Assembly (NCBI RefSeq): GCF_035319885.1
Contig: NZ_CP141285.1
Location: 2,860,001 to 2,924,000, forward strand
Reading direction: 5' to 3'
Length of the DNA stretch: 64,000 bases
Source: Altererythrobacter sp. H2
GTDB taxonomy: Bacteria; Pseudomonadota; Alphaproteobacteria; Sphingomonadales; Sphingomonadaceae
In this document: piece by piece, positions 42,670 to 51,000 of the stretch
Layout: each line of letters opens with the position of its first letter
How positions within the stretch are numbered: position 1 is the stretch's first letter
Program-made: the position numbers and the translations under genes
The notes under the pieces: generated by a model
Database searches by the model: none
Seen by the model: only the letters and a program-made list of their open reading frames with translations
Told to the model about the DNA's origin: nothing

Positions 42670-42687
42670 CCTCCGTCTCCGCCACCT
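42670..42687 (+). repeat. attR: second copy of the 18-bp tRNA-Ser repeat
   Basis: CCTCCGTCTCCGCCACCT, identical to 18529-18546. It is the right end of the island. Beyond it the chromosome continues with the former downstream region of tRNA-Ser. Confidence 0.9.
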
Positions 42688-42738
42688 CGCTCTCCCTAAA
42701 TTACCGATTTCTCATTGAAATTGCCCGCAGGGGCGATA

Positions 42739-42772
42739 GCGAGGAGGCAGAAAACCTGTTCCGCCTCCTCGC
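42739..42772. terminator. Hairpin downstream of attR, probable displaced tRNA terminator
   Basis: GCGAGGAGGC (42739-42748) pairs perfectly with GCCTCCTCGC (42763-42772), followed on the plus strand by GATTTTC. Before the island inserted it would have been about 50 bp past the tRNA-Ser end, so it may be the original tRNA terminator; it also lies 39 bp beyond the stop codon of the leftward DUF3618 gene. Confidence 0.6.
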
Positions 42773-42811
42773 CTGGCGATTTTCACCGTCGCTTTGAGAT
42801 GCGCCGGCCCG

Positions 42812-43708
42812 TCAGTTCGGGCGATAACTTTCCGTCACACGATTGTCAGACGCCTGGTTGCCTGCGTGGACCAGTCGGTCGTCCGCCTTGCCAACCAGTT
42901 CGTCCTTCTTCTGCCGCGCCTTGTCTGTCATCTGGCGGCCTTCAGCCTGCGCGCGGTCCAGTGCCTTTTCACCGGACGAGCCGAGATAGTGCTCTTCCAT
43001 GCGCGAGGCAGGAAGGGCAGCCCCGGCCACTGCACCCACCAGCGCGGCAGCCAGCCCGCCGATCAGCGGGTTTTCACGATAGAGGCCCTCGACCTGCGAC
43101 GCCGCAGCCCGGGTCCTTTCACGGGCCGCCCGACCAGCTTTGTGCGCCTGCTCGCCGGCCTGATGTCGCCGCTGCCGAAGCTGCTCTGTCGCATGGTCAA
43201 GGCGCGAGCGGAACGAATGCTCATCCTCATCGTGGCCCTGCTCGATCATGAAATAGTTCGCTCGCGCCAGATCGCGGCGGCGGCGGTAGGAAACATCATC
43301 ATCCTCTGGGCGGCGCTCGCACAGGTTCATGTGAGCCACGTAGGTGCGGTGCTCCCGGTGCCAACCTTCGTCGTCATGATCATTTTCGCGAGACTGCCCC
43401 CGGATTGACCTCCCCGTCATGCCAAGGTTCGGCTTGAGGGCCGAAGGGCGCGCGTCGGCATCGCTCACGAGCCAGAGCCCCCCAGTGCCGATCAGGGCCA
43501 GCGCCAGGGGATTGCGCCGTGCTGCGTCAAGCAGGTACCGCGCGTCGACATCGCTTTCCTCTGCCCGGTCAAGCAGCGCGTCGAGCATGTTGCGCCCGGT
43601 CATGCGGCCTTGCAACTGGTCAACCGTGCGGCTCATGTCCTGCTGCGTGGTGCGGATTTCCTGTTCGATCTCTTCGGGCGTGCGTTCGTCGGTGTGGTTA
43701 TCGGGCAT
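42812..43708 (-). CDS. DUF3618 envelope protein
   Basis: A 298-aa protein with an N-terminal DUF3618 segment (RTPEEIEQEIRTTQQDMSRT, VDQLQGRMTGRNMLDALL), then a hydrophobic helix (NPLALALIGTGGLWLV), a hydrophilic middle, and a Gly/Ala-rich membrane segment (NPLIGGLAAALVGAVAGAAL). The C-terminal third is charged and probably helical. ATG 43708 has GGAG 7 nt before it, and was preferred over an ATG 12 bp upstream. Such proteins occur with a holin-like partner and may be envelope stress components; function is unknown. Its 5' end overlaps the preceding gene by 11 bp. Confidence 0.78.
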   Translation of the reverse strand: MPDNHTDERTPEEIEQEIRTTQQDMSRTVDQLQGRMTGRNMLDALLDRAEESDVDARYLLDAARRNPLALALIGTGGLWLVSDADARPSALKPNLGMTGRSIRGQSRENDHDDEGWHREHRTYVAHMNLCERRPEDDDVSYRRRRDLARANYFMIEQGHDEDEHSFRSRLDHATEQLRQRRHQAGEQAHKAGRAARERTRAAASQVEGLYRENPLIGGLAAALVGAVAGAALPASRMEEHYLGSSGEKALDRAQAEGRQMTDKARQKKDELVGKADDRLVHAGNQASDNRVTESYRPN

Positions 43709-44156
43709 GGTGTGCTCCATTACTGTGCATGTGACCTGTCAGGACAGCCGGGGTATCCTCGGCGGTCTCGATGGTGCGGGTTGGGGTGAGGGTGGTGGCG
43801 CTCATCTTCTTCCTGGCACCCGCGTACATGATGCCTGCGATGATGAGCGTGGCGGCTCCGACGATGACGGTGCCGAGGGCAATGTTCTCGATCGCCACGC
43901 CGACCAGATAGGATATGCCCATCAGCAGCACCCCAAGGCCGGCAATGCCTACCACGGCGGCGCCCATCATGGCGCCAGCCGCCGCTTTCGCGTCGGCAGT
44001 GGCCTGACGGACTTCGGCCTGCATCAGGCTGACCTGTTCCTGTGCCAGATGGGCCCCCTGGCGGGTGAGCTTAGCGACGAGATCCACTACGTCCTCGTCA
44101 CCGCTGGGCGCTCTAGCGCCCGTGCTTGCACTCGGCTGGATCCTGGGTTCGCTCAT
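43698..44156 (-). CDS. Holin-X (DUF1469-like) membrane protein
   Basis: A 152-aa protein with a helical N-terminus (DVVDLVAKLTRQGAHLAQEQ, VSLMQAEVRQATADAKAAA) and two membrane helices (GAMMGAAVVGIAGLGVLLMG; AIENIALGTVIVGAATLIIA), which is the Phage_holin_3_6/Holin-X pattern. Despite the name it is a chromosomal envelope protein, not a phage holin. It lies between two other envelope genes with overlapping ends, so it is part of a three-gene leftward operon. Confidence 0.82.
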   Translation of the reverse strand: MSEPRIQPSASTGARAPSGDEDVVDLVAKLTRQGAHLAQEQVSLMQAEVRQATADAKAAAGAMMGAAVVGIAGLGVLLMGISYLVGVAIENIALGTVIVGAATLIIAGIMYAGARKKMSATTLTPTRTIETAEDTPAVLTGHMHSNGAHHAR

Positions 44157-44716
44157 GAGGTGGCTCCTGCGGACATACCGGCGCTTGCCATGGGCGCTGC
44201 GGTCGCCCGATCGCCCGGCGCTTCAAACTCGCCGGCGTTGGGGCCGCGCCCGTCGTCATATCCGCCGTACCCGGTGCCGGTATCCTGTCCCGCTTCATGG
44301 CTCCGATGGTCGGCCCCCGCACGGAGAACCCGCGCGGCGGCAAAGCCTGCCGCCGCCGAGGCGGCGAGAAACGTCGCCGGGTTGCCCCGTGCGAACTGGA
44401 CCACCTGCTGCTGAATGTCATCCACGCTGCGATTGTCTACCTGCCCGGCAAGCTGACCCAGCTTGTCCGCCGCCTGCCGTACTGCAGAAGCCAGCCAGTC
44501 AGGGACACTGTCATCATTTTCAAGCTCGCCTGCTGCACTGCGCAGGGCGGACGAGGCGGATTGCGCGGTGCGGGCGGCCTGACCCTTGCCTTTCTCGGCT
44601 TCCTGGCGGGCGCGATCCGCAGCGGTTTCCTTCAGGCGCTCGGCGTCGCGGCCGAATTCCTCACGAACACCGGAAGCGGTGCTCTCCGTGTCCGGGGTGG
44701 TCTGCTGTGTCGGCAT
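44153..44716 (-). CDS. Helical stress-associated protein (ElaB/DUF883-like organisation)
   Basis: A 187-aa protein: hydrophilic N-terminal half of Ala/Glu/Lys-rich helix (DAERLKETAADRARQEAEKG, ADKLGQLAGQVDNRS) and one membrane helix near residue 121 (NPATFLAASAAAGFAAARVL), then a flexible Gly-rich tail. Organisation is like DUF883/ElaB or nutrient-deprivation-induced proteins; no firm family assignment. It is the first gene of the DUF3618 cluster. A strong GC hairpin lies 87 bp upstream. Confidence 0.68.
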   Translation of the reverse strand: MPTQQTTPDTESTASGVREEFGRDAERLKETAADRARQEAEKGKGQAARTAQSASSALRSAAGELENDDSVPDWLASAVRQAADKLGQLAGQVDNRSVDDIQQQVVQFARGNPATFLAASAAAGFAAARVLRAGADHRSHEAGQDTGTGYGGYDDGRGPNAGEFEAPGDRATAAPMASAGMSAGATS

Positions 44717-44802
44717 GAATGATCTCCTTCTGGATGGTGTCCATCAATGGAAGGCGGGCGGGCTGCGGGGCGTTCCCTGCCTGTGATGAGGCTGCGACGA
44801 GA

Positions 44803-44820
44803 CGCCCCGCAATCGGGGCG
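44803..44820. terminator. Short GC-rich hairpin upstream of the DUF3618 cluster
   Basis: CGCCCCG (44803-44809) and CGGGGCG (44814-44820) form a 7-bp perfect stem with a 4-nt CAAT loop. It lies between the sorbosone-dehydrogenase gene stop and the next cluster, in a 185-bp intergenic space otherwise without recognised features. No T-run follows, so termination is only suggested. Confidence 0.4.
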
Positions 44821-44901
44821 GCTCCCTGTCCCTCAAACATGGCCTATCGCCGGATGCAGATGCGCCGAAATGCGCGAAGCTGCGGAGCGTCGGGCCGCCC
44901 G

Positions 44902-46248
44902 CTAGATTCCCGAAGTTACCCCGGCTGTTCCGACCGGTGGCGTCAGTGCTGGCGCTGCGGCCCGCGCGATCCGCCAGACCGTGTTGGATACGTCATCAGC
45001 CACGAACAGCACGCGTCGCTCAGCATCATAGGCCACGCCGACAGGCCGGCCCCTCGCATTGCCATCCTTCAGGAAGCCGGTCGCCACGTCGATCGGTTCG
45101 CCCGATGGACGGCCACCTCGGAACGGCACGAACACCACCTTGTAGCCCGACGGGTCATTGCGGTTCCAGCTGCCGTGCTGGCCCACAAACGCCCCTTCGG
45201 TAAATCGGCCGCCCAGGCCGCCGTCCGTCGCGAAGCTCAGGCCAAGCGCGGCAACATGAGAGCCCAGCGCGTAGTCAGGCGCGATCGCCCGCTGCACCAG
45301 ATCCGGCCGCCGGGGGCGGACCCGCGGATCGACATTGCTTCCCCAATAGCTGTAGGGCCAGCCGTAGAAAGCGCCGTCCCGAACCGAGGTCAGATAGTCA
45401 GGCACCAGTTGCGGGCCGATCTCGTCCCGTTCGTTGACCACTGTCCACAATTCGCCAGTCCATGGATTGAAGTCCATCGCGGTCGGATTGCGCAAGCCCG
45501 AGGCAAACACGCGGCTGGCACCCGTCACTCGGTCGATTTCCCAGACCACCGCCCGGTCTTCCTCCACGTCCATGCCCCGCTCGCCGATGTTGCTGTTGGA
45601 GCCGATGCCGACATAGAGCGTGGTGCCGTCCGGGCTGGCAGTCATGGCCTTGGTCCAGTGGTGGTTGATCTTGGCCGGCAGCTTGGTCAGCTCGGTGGGG
45701 GCAGCCGTGATCCGGGTCGCCCCTTCAGTGTAGGGGAAGCTGACGAGATTGCCCTGGTTGGCGACGTAGATCGTCCCGTCCACGAAGGCGAGGCCGTAAG
45801 GTGCGTCGAGCCCGTCGATGAAGGTGGTCTGCAGATCGGTCTTCCCGTCGCCATCCTCGTCGCGCAGCAAGGTGATGCGGTCGCCGCCCTTGACCGGGCT
45901 CTTGCCCTGTTTCTTGATGAAACCGGCAATGATGTCCTTGGGCCTAAGCGCCGGAGCATTTCCGCCCGACCCTTCGGCCACCAGCAGGTCTCCGTTTGGC
46001 AGGATCAGGATCTGGCGGGGTATCTTCAGGTCCTGCGCAACCGGCATGATCGAATAGCCCGCAGGAACCGTGGGGAGTTCGCCGCCCCAGTCCTGAGGCG
46101 GGGAGATTTTCATCGCCGGGATCAGCGAATCCCTGAGCTCGGGAAGCTCGGGCGTCGCGCCCGTCTGGTCAAGCGAAGGGTCGCTTTCGGGCGCGCAGGC
46201 GGCGATCGTGCCGGCTAGCGCGATCAAGGTCAGGTGCTGCCGTTTCAT
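44902..46248 (-). CDS. Sorbosone-dehydrogenase-like PQQ-type lipoprotein
   Basis: A 448-aa exported lipoprotein (signal ending GTIAAC at the Cys) with a beta-propeller fold of the glucose/sorbosone dehydrogenase family: PTVPAGYSIMPVAQDLKIPR, GLAFVDGTIYVANQGNLV, GERGMDVEEDRAVVWEIDR, GLRNPTAMDFNPWTGELWTV and HGSWNRNDPSGYKVVFVPF. Homologues use PQQ to oxidise sugars or aldehydes in the periplasm; the substrate here is unknown. ATG 46248 overlaps the DUF2231 stop (ATGA). As last gene of the aa3 oxidase region, it might pass electrons to cytochrome c, but that is inferred. Confidence 0.88.
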   Translation of the reverse strand: MKRQHLTLIALAGTIAACAPESDPSLDQTGATPELPELRDSLIPAMKISPPQDWGGELPTVPAGYSIMPVAQDLKIPRQILILPNGDLLVAEGSGGNAPALRPKDIIAGFIKKQGKSPVKGGDRITLLRDEDGDGKTDLQTTFIDGLDAPYGLAFVDGTIYVANQGNLVSFPYTEGATRITAAPTELTKLPAKINHHWTKAMTASPDGTTLYVGIGSNSNIGERGMDVEEDRAVVWEIDRVTGASRVFASGLRNPTAMDFNPWTGELWTVVNERDEIGPQLVPDYLTSVRDGAFYGWPYSYWGSNVDPRVRPRRPDLVQRAIAPDYALGSHVAALGLSFATDGGLGGRFTEGAFVGQHGSWNRNDPSGYKVVFVPFRGGRPSGEPIDVATGFLKDGNARGRPVGVAYDAERRVLFVADDVSNTVWRIARAAAPALTPPVGTAGVTSGI

Positions 46249-46682
46249 GTCTGCACCTCCTCGCGAATGGTACTCCCATAGGCGATCCACGCCGCGAAAA
46301 GGGCGAGCACGGTGCACACAATCGACAGGGCAAGGCCCAGCGTGCCAACCGAATGCCAGCCATCGCGCGCGTGCTGGAAAGCGTTAAGCACACCGGCGAA
46401 GAACATCACGCCAATGACAGCGATGTAGAGAAAGGCGCGCCCCCGGGCGTGGCGTGCGCGACCGAAGAACAATGTCAGGATCGCCAACGCGAGCAACAAC
46501 CCGGCAGCAACATCCGCCCCGGCGATCAGCCAGGCGGCGAAGTTGGTCCACTGGATCTGGGCAGTGTTGAGATAGGCGATGTCTGCCAGCAGCGCCGCAG
46601 GATAGAGCGCAACCGGAAAGGCCAGCAGAATTGCGTGGAGGGGATTTACAAAAGTTCGGTGGTGCACGGCGGCATGGTCCAT
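46245..46682 (-). CDS. DUF2231 membrane protein (oxidase locus)
   Basis: A 145-aa membrane protein with about four helices and the DUF2231 signature FVNPLHAILLAFPVALYPAA, SVGTLGLALSIVCTVLALFA. ATG 46682 has GGGAG 9 nt upstream; longer open frames in this phase lack membrane pattern. It overlaps the downstream sorbosone-type gene by 4 bp. The function is not known; in related loci DUF2231 proteins follow PQQ or heme-containing enzymes and may bind heme. Confidence 0.83.
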   Translation of the reverse strand: MDHAAVHHRTFVNPLHAILLAFPVALYPAALLADIAYLNTAQIQWTNFAAWLIAGADVAAGLLLALAILTLFFGRARHARGRAFLYIAVIGVMFFAGVLNAFQHARDGWHSVGTLGLALSIVCTVLALFAAWIAYGSTIREEVQT

Positions 46683-46744
46683 CGGGCCGTTCTCCCTTTG
46701 CCTGGTCTGTCCCCCTCCTGCCCCTGTTCGCCCGACCCGCCCCA

Positions 46745-47032
46745 TCAACCCACGATTGCCGGAAAAGTGCCAAGCACGATCGCAGCACCTGCGAGCCCCA
46801 TCGCAGCGAGCGCCAGCGGAGGGCGTGGCCGACCGATCCTCCGCACCCACGCGAACAGAGCGGCGATTGCCACCAGCAAGGCGGTAATCGCAATCCAGCC
46901 CGCGAGCGGCTGGCCCGGAAACACCAGCGCAGCGCCATAGGCGACCATGAAATGCGCCGCCCACACCGCGAAGACCACCACCAGCGTCCGGTAGATCGCG
47001 GGCCGCTCGATCGGATCGCCTTGCTCAGCCAC
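46745..47032 (-). CDS. Small three-helix membrane protein of the oxidase locus
   Basis: A 95-aa hydrophobic protein with three predicted helices (TLVVVFAVWAAHFMVAYGAA, WIAITALLVAIAALFAWV, LALAAMGLAGAAIVLGTFP). GTG 47032 overlaps the ctaD stop by 8 bp, so it is translated with the oxidase. It is not assigned to a family; it may be a subunit or assembly factor of the oxidase. Confidence 0.7.
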   Translation of the reverse strand: MAEQGDPIERPAIYRTLVVVFAVWAAHFMVAYGAALVFPGQPLAGWIAITALLVAIAALFAWVRRIGRPRPPLALAAMGLAGAAIVLGTFPAIVG

Positions 47033-49562
47033 CGGGAAACAGCCTCGGCACAAGGGTGAACACCGCGCCCTGCAGGGCGCTGAAGCCGATGAAGCGGGCG
47101 ACGATATCCATGGTCACATTGGTCGGCGTGGTCAGGAGCCCGCGCGCCTCGCGGAAGGCGAGGTAGACTGCCATGATCGCGGAAACGATCACCACCTGGC
47201 CCTGCAGCACACTGAGCATGAACACGGTCGCGCCCATGCCGCTGGTGGTGGGATGCAGGCCGGTGCCAAGCCATCCGGTCACATCCAGCCAGAGCGCGCC
47301 AACGAGCAGCACCACTGCCAGGGCAGCGACCATCCAGGGAAGATCGCCTGGTGGTTTGCCGTGTCGCCGCCTGAGAAGCCGCCGCGCACCCCATGCGCCC
47401 GTGAGCGCGGCAGCCTGTAAAACAACAATCAGCGCGGTCTGGCCCAGCGGCGGCGGCGGACCACGCCCGTCCGGATGAATGCCGAGGAGGTAGAAATAGG
47501 CGAACAGGGCCATGAAGCCGATCATGCCGACCACCACGAGCAGCGCGTTGAGCGCCCACCAGCCGTGGCTGCTGGGGCCGGTGATCGAAATCGGCACGGT
47601 GATCCCGGCACCGATCTCCGCTTCCTGCTGTGCAATCGGGCGATCAGTATCCCACAGCCAGCGCAGTGTGCTGACCACTGCAACAATCGCGCAAAAGATC
47701 GCAAACGCATAGGCCTGCACGGTCAGCGCGAGGAAAAACCCGGCTGTAAACACCGCCGCCGCCATCGGCCAGCCGGAGGGACCGGGCATCAGCTGGAGAT
47801 ATTGTGGCTCCGCCATCACGGTAGAGGTAATCAGCGTCTCGCGCCGGCCAGTGACCGAGCGGGGCAGGAAATAGCGCCCCTCCTCCACTTCCCGGCCGAT
47901 TTCCGGCCGGTCCCACAGCGGATCACGTGAGCTCACCACCGGGATCGAACGGGCTGAATAGAGCCCGGTCGGCAACCATTCGAGCGTGCTGCCGCCGTAG
48001 ATGTTGCCGATATCCTTGGTCTTGGTGAAGCGCAGGTTGCGGGCACAATCGGCCAGGAACAGCAAAACCCCCGCCGCCATCACGAACGCCCCGGCGGTCG
48101 ACAGCAGGTTGAGCAGGTCCAGTTTTCGCCCCGGCATATAAGTGTAGACCCGCCGGGGCATTCCCATCAACCCGGTGAGGTGCATCGGGAAGAAGGTCAG
48201 GTGCAGACCGCCGAACATCAGCCAGAACACCCATTGACCCACCCGGTCGGAGAGGGCGCGGCTGCTGGTCATGCCGTGCCAGTGGTAGAACGCCGCGAAC
48301 ATCGGGAACACCATCCCGCCCAGCAGGACATAATGCAGGTGCGCCACGATAAAGTAAGTGTCGTGCGCCTGCCAGTCGAACGGCACCATCCCCACCATCA
48401 CGCCGGTCAGGCCGCCCATGGTGAACACGATCACGCTGCCGACCACGAACAGCGCCGGCGTGGTCCACCGGATTGTCCCGCTGGCGAGCGTGGCGATCCA
48501 GCAGAACACCTGGATTCCGGCCGGCAGGCTCACAGCCATGCTCGCAGCGGAAAAGTATCCCGCCGATACGCGCGGCATGTCAGTGGTGAACATGTGGTGC
48601 GCCCATACGCCGAAGCTGATGAAACCGGTGGCAACCAACGCCAGCACGTTGAGCCGGTAACCGATCAGCGGGGTGCGCGCGACGGACGCCACCATCATCG
48701 ACATCAGCCCGGCGGCGGGGATGAAGATGATATAGACCTCCGGATGGCCGAAGAACCAGAACAGGTGCTGCCACAAGAGCGGGTCACCGCCGCGTGTGGC
48801 ATCGAAGAACGGCCAGTTGAAGGCGCGCTCGATCTCCAGCAGCATCGTGCACAGGATCACTGCGGGAAAGGCGACCAGGATCATCACCGCGAACACCAGC
48901 ATGGCCCAGGCGAACATGGGCATCTTGTCGAGCGTCATGCCAGGGGCGCGGGTCCGCAGCACGCCGACGATGATCTCGATTGCCCCGGCGATGGCGGATA
49001 TCTCGATGAAACCGATGCCAAGCAGCCAGAAATCGACGTTGATATCGGGGCTGAAGGCAATCGATGTCAGCGGAGGATACATGAACCAGCCGCCGTCTGG
49101 CGCGAGGCCGACGAACAGCGAGAAGAAGAACAGCGTTCCTCCCACTGCATAGGCCCAGTAGGCATAGGCCGAGAGGCGCGGAAACGGCAGGTCCCGCGCC
49201 GCCAGCATCTGCGGCAGCAGCATGACGCCGATCGCCTCCACCATCGGCACCGCGAACAGGAACATCATCACCGTGCCGTGCATGGTGAAGAACTGGTTGT
49301 ATGTTTCCGCCCCCAGGAAGTCCTGCATCGGTGCGGCCAGTTGCACCCGCATGCCCAGTGCCAGGATGCCGGCGGCAACGAAAAAGCCGAACGCGGTCAC
49401 GACGTACCAGAAACCGACGTAGTTGTTGTTGACGGCGGTCAGCAGGCGCCATCCCCTGGGGGCCTGCCAGACCCGCTCCAGCTCCTCCACCTCGCTATCC
49501 GGACGCCTCTCGGTTGGGAAACGCGCGTAGAGCGCCGGATCGAAGCCCGTTTCCGACCTCAT
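47025..49562 (-). CDS. ctaD: Cytochrome c oxidase subunit I-III fusion
   Basis: An 845-aa protein. Residues to about 560 are subunit I of an aa3-type heme-copper oxidase: the heme a ligand region (MHGTVMMFLFAVPMVEAIGV), CuB/Tyr motif FWFFGHPEVYIIFIPAAG near residue 270, FGVWAHHMFTTDMPR, and AHLHYVLLGGMVFP. After a hydrophilic linker (RSVTGRRETLITSTVMAEP) a second membrane part resembles subunit III (HGWWALNALLVVVGMIGFMAL; FREARGLL). Fusion of I and III occurs in some bacteria. It pumps protons while reducing oxygen. ATG overlaps ctaC stop by 4 bp. Confidence 0.93.
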   Translation of the reverse strand: MRSETGFDPALYARFPTERRPDSEVEELERVWQAPRGWRLLTAVNNNYVGFWYVVTAFGFFVAAGILALGMRVQLAAPMQDFLGAETYNQFFTMHGTVMMFLFAVPMVEAIGVMLLPQMLAARDLPFPRLSAYAYWAYAVGGTLFFFSLFVGLAPDGGWFMYPPLTSIAFSPDINVDFWLLGIGFIEISAIAGAIEIIVGVLRTRAPGMTLDKMPMFAWAMLVFAVMILVAFPAVILCTMLLEIERAFNWPFFDATRGGDPLLWQHLFWFFGHPEVYIIFIPAAGLMSMMVASVARTPLIGYRLNVLALVATGFISFGVWAHHMFTTDMPRVSAGYFSAASMAVSLPAGIQVFCWIATLASGTIRWTTPALFVVGSVIVFTMGGLTGVMVGMVPFDWQAHDTYFIVAHLHYVLLGGMVFPMFAAFYHWHGMTSSRALSDRVGQWVFWLMFGGLHLTFFPMHLTGLMGMPRRVYTYMPGRKLDLLNLLSTAGAFVMAAGVLLFLADCARNLRFTKTKDIGNIYGGSTLEWLPTGLYSARSIPVVSSRDPLWDRPEIGREVEEGRYFLPRSVTGRRETLITSTVMAEPQYLQLMPGPSGWPMAAAVFTAGFFLALTVQAYAFAIFCAIVAVVSTLRWLWDTDRPIAQQEAEIGAGITVPISITGPSSHGWWALNALLVVVGMIGFMALFAYFYLLGIHPDGRGPPPPLGQTALIVVLQAAALTGAWGARRLLRRRHGKPPGDLPWMVAALAVVLLVGALWLDVTGWLGTGLHPTTSGMGATVFMLSVLQGQVVIVSAIMAVYLAFREARGLLTTPTNVTMDIVARFIGFSALQGAVFTLVPRLFPGG

Positions 49563-50527
49563 TGCTGCTGCCCGAGCCAGGTTGCGATCGCCTCGATTTC
49601 TTCTGCAGAGAGAACATCGTAGCTGGGCATGCGGTTGCCGGGCTTGATCGACTGGCTGTCACCGATCCAGCCCATCATGGTGCCCCGGTTGTTGGGCAGG
49701 ATGCCTGCACCCAGCGTGCGGCGCGAGCCGACATGGGTGAGGTCGGGCCCGGCAAGCCCGGTGGCCTGCGTCCCGGCCACACGATGGCAGGCAGCACAGC
49801 CGCTCTCCATGAACAGGGACTGGCCCTGTGATCCGGCTTCATCAGGCGGACCGTTTGCCAGATCAGCCGGCGCCAGCGCCTGCGTCCTGCCTTGCCGCCA
49901 CTCTTCCCAAGCCGGCGGCTCATGCGCCACCGCGACGAAGCCCATCAGGGCGTGCTGCATCCCGCAATATTCGGCGCAGACCCCGCCGAACTCCCCGGCC
50001 CGATCAGCCTCGACCCGCAGCAAGGTACGTCGTCCGGGAATCATGTCCTTCTTGCCCGACAGGTGCGGCACCCAGAAGCTGTGGATCACATCGGCCGATT
50101 CCAGTTCCAGCACCACCGGTACACCCGCCGGAATATGGATTTCGTTGGCATCCTCCATGATCACTGCGCCGCTTCCGTCGAGATACTGGACCCGAAACCA
50201 CCACATCTCGCCGGTCACGCGGATGCGCATCTCGTCACCGCGAATGGGCTCGGTCAGACTGGCGGTCAGGGTCAGCCCCCACACCAGCAACGCGGTAAGC
50301 ACCACGCCGGGAAATGCCACGCCGCCGATCCAGATCGCCCGCTCGCCGCCCAGCATGGCTTTCCACCGCGCCGGGCCTTTCACCGCAACCCACAAGGCGG
50401 CGATGACGACAGCGGTGACGAACACGCTCAGGCCGAACAACGCCCATGCCAGCGTCGTCACGCTGCTCGCATATGGACCAGCCGGATCGAGCACCGGCGG
50501 CGGCCAGCCCCAGAACGCCTCAATCAT
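49559..50527 (-). CDS. ctaC: Cytochrome c oxidase subunit II with C-terminal heme c
   Basis: A 322-aa subunit II. Two N-terminal membrane helices (TTLAWALFGLSVFVTAVVIA; FPGVVLTALLVWGLTLTASL) precede the cupredoxin domain with CuA ligands (VIHSFWVPHL; CAEYCGMQHALMG). A fused cytochrome c domain follows with CAACH near residue 249 and axial Met in NRMPSYDV, as in caa3-type oxidases. It accepts electrons from cytochrome c and passes them to heme a. ATG 50527 overlaps the previous cytochrome gene by 8 bp. SCO (11.1 kb) could help CuA loading. Confidence 0.95.
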   Translation of the reverse strand: MIEAFWGWPPPVLDPAGPYASSVTTLAWALFGLSVFVTAVVIAALWVAVKGPARWKAMLGGERAIWIGGVAFPGVVLTALLVWGLTLTASLTEPIRGDEMRIRVTGEMWWFRVQYLDGSGAVIMEDANEIHIPAGVPVVLELESADVIHSFWVPHLSGKKDMIPGRRTLLRVEADRAGEFGGVCAEYCGMQHALMGFVAVAHEPPAWEEWRQGRTQALAPADLANGPPDEAGSQGQSLFMESGCAACHRVAGTQATGLAGPDLTHVGSRRTLGAGILPNNRGTMMGWIGDSQSIKPGNRMPSYDVLSAEEIEAIATWLGQQQ

Positions 50528-50882
50528 GGTCCAGTCCGTAGAGATAGGCCGCAATATCTTCCGCCTGCTGCGGGGTGACGGGCATGGCGGGCATGGTCGA
50601 ACCCGGCTTTGCCGCAGGTGCATTGCGCACAAAGGCGGCCAGCACGTCGGGCCGGTTGGGCAGTTGGCCGGCGATCAGGCCGACATCGTCGAACCCCTCC
50701 AGAGAGGGTCCCAGCCGCCCGCGCGGCCAGTCGAGACCAGGGATTTGGTGGCACGCGCCGCAACCGGCCTGCCGGATTGCCACCAGCCCGCGCTCGGTTG
50801 CCGCGCTGTCTGGTTCGCGGCGCGTTTCGACCGGGTTCTTGCACCCGGCCAGGCCCACTGCGAGCGCCATGACACCAGACAT
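50520..50882 (-). CDS. Class I cytochrome c lipoprotein
   Basis: A 120-aa lipoprotein cytochrome. Signal with lipobox (VMALAVGLAGC), then heme motif CGACH near residue 45 and the axial Met in STMPAMPVTPQQ. ATG 50882 precedes the signal; upstream starts make an unlikely long tail. It is the first gene of the leftward oxidase operon (cytochrome-ctaC-ctaD) with 8-bp overlap to ctaC and might donate electrons to it. Divergent from the diheme cytochrome gene 118 bp away. Confidence 0.83.
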   Translation of the reverse strand: MSGVMALAVGLAGCKNPVETRREPDSAATERGLVAIRQAGCGACHQIPGLDWPRGRLGPSLEGFDDVGLIAGQLPNRPDVLAAFVRNAPAAKPGSTMPAMPVTPQQAEDIAAYLYGLDHD

Positions 50883-51000
50883 CACCGGCCATCGCAAATG
50901 CCAACTCCGCTCTGCCTGATTGCCACTGCCAAAGCCCCTCTGTTCAGGCTCACCCTTCGTATGGGGAACCTTGCAACCGCCAGCTTCGTTCCCGCATCTC

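Larger units (their letters stand above)
18529..42687. mobile_element. Genomic island integrated at tRNA-Ser(GCU)
   Basis: About 24 kb bounded by 18-bp direct repeats at 18529 and 42670. An integrase gene lies next to the left repeat, and the interior holds cargo unlike either flank: copper resistance, insertion sequences, an ECF sigma system, hipBA, and damaged relaxase and methyltransferase genes. The DNA from the integrase rightward is visibly less GC-rich than the flanks in several stretches (for example 36.9-42.7 kb). There is no complete conjugation machinery, so it is at most mobilised by other elements or is a decaying integrative element. The boundaries are read directly; mobility is inferred. 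Confidence 0.88.

Noticed and set aside
18529-42687. Interpretation of the island as a complete integrative conjugative element
   Set aside because: Only a relaxase tail is found; there is no type IV secretion gene, coupling protein or functional origin of transfer.
44772-44776. GGAAC on the minus strand as -35 of an EcfG general-stress promoter for the DUF3618 cluster
   Set aside because: No convincing GTT -10 element at 16-17 bp distance.
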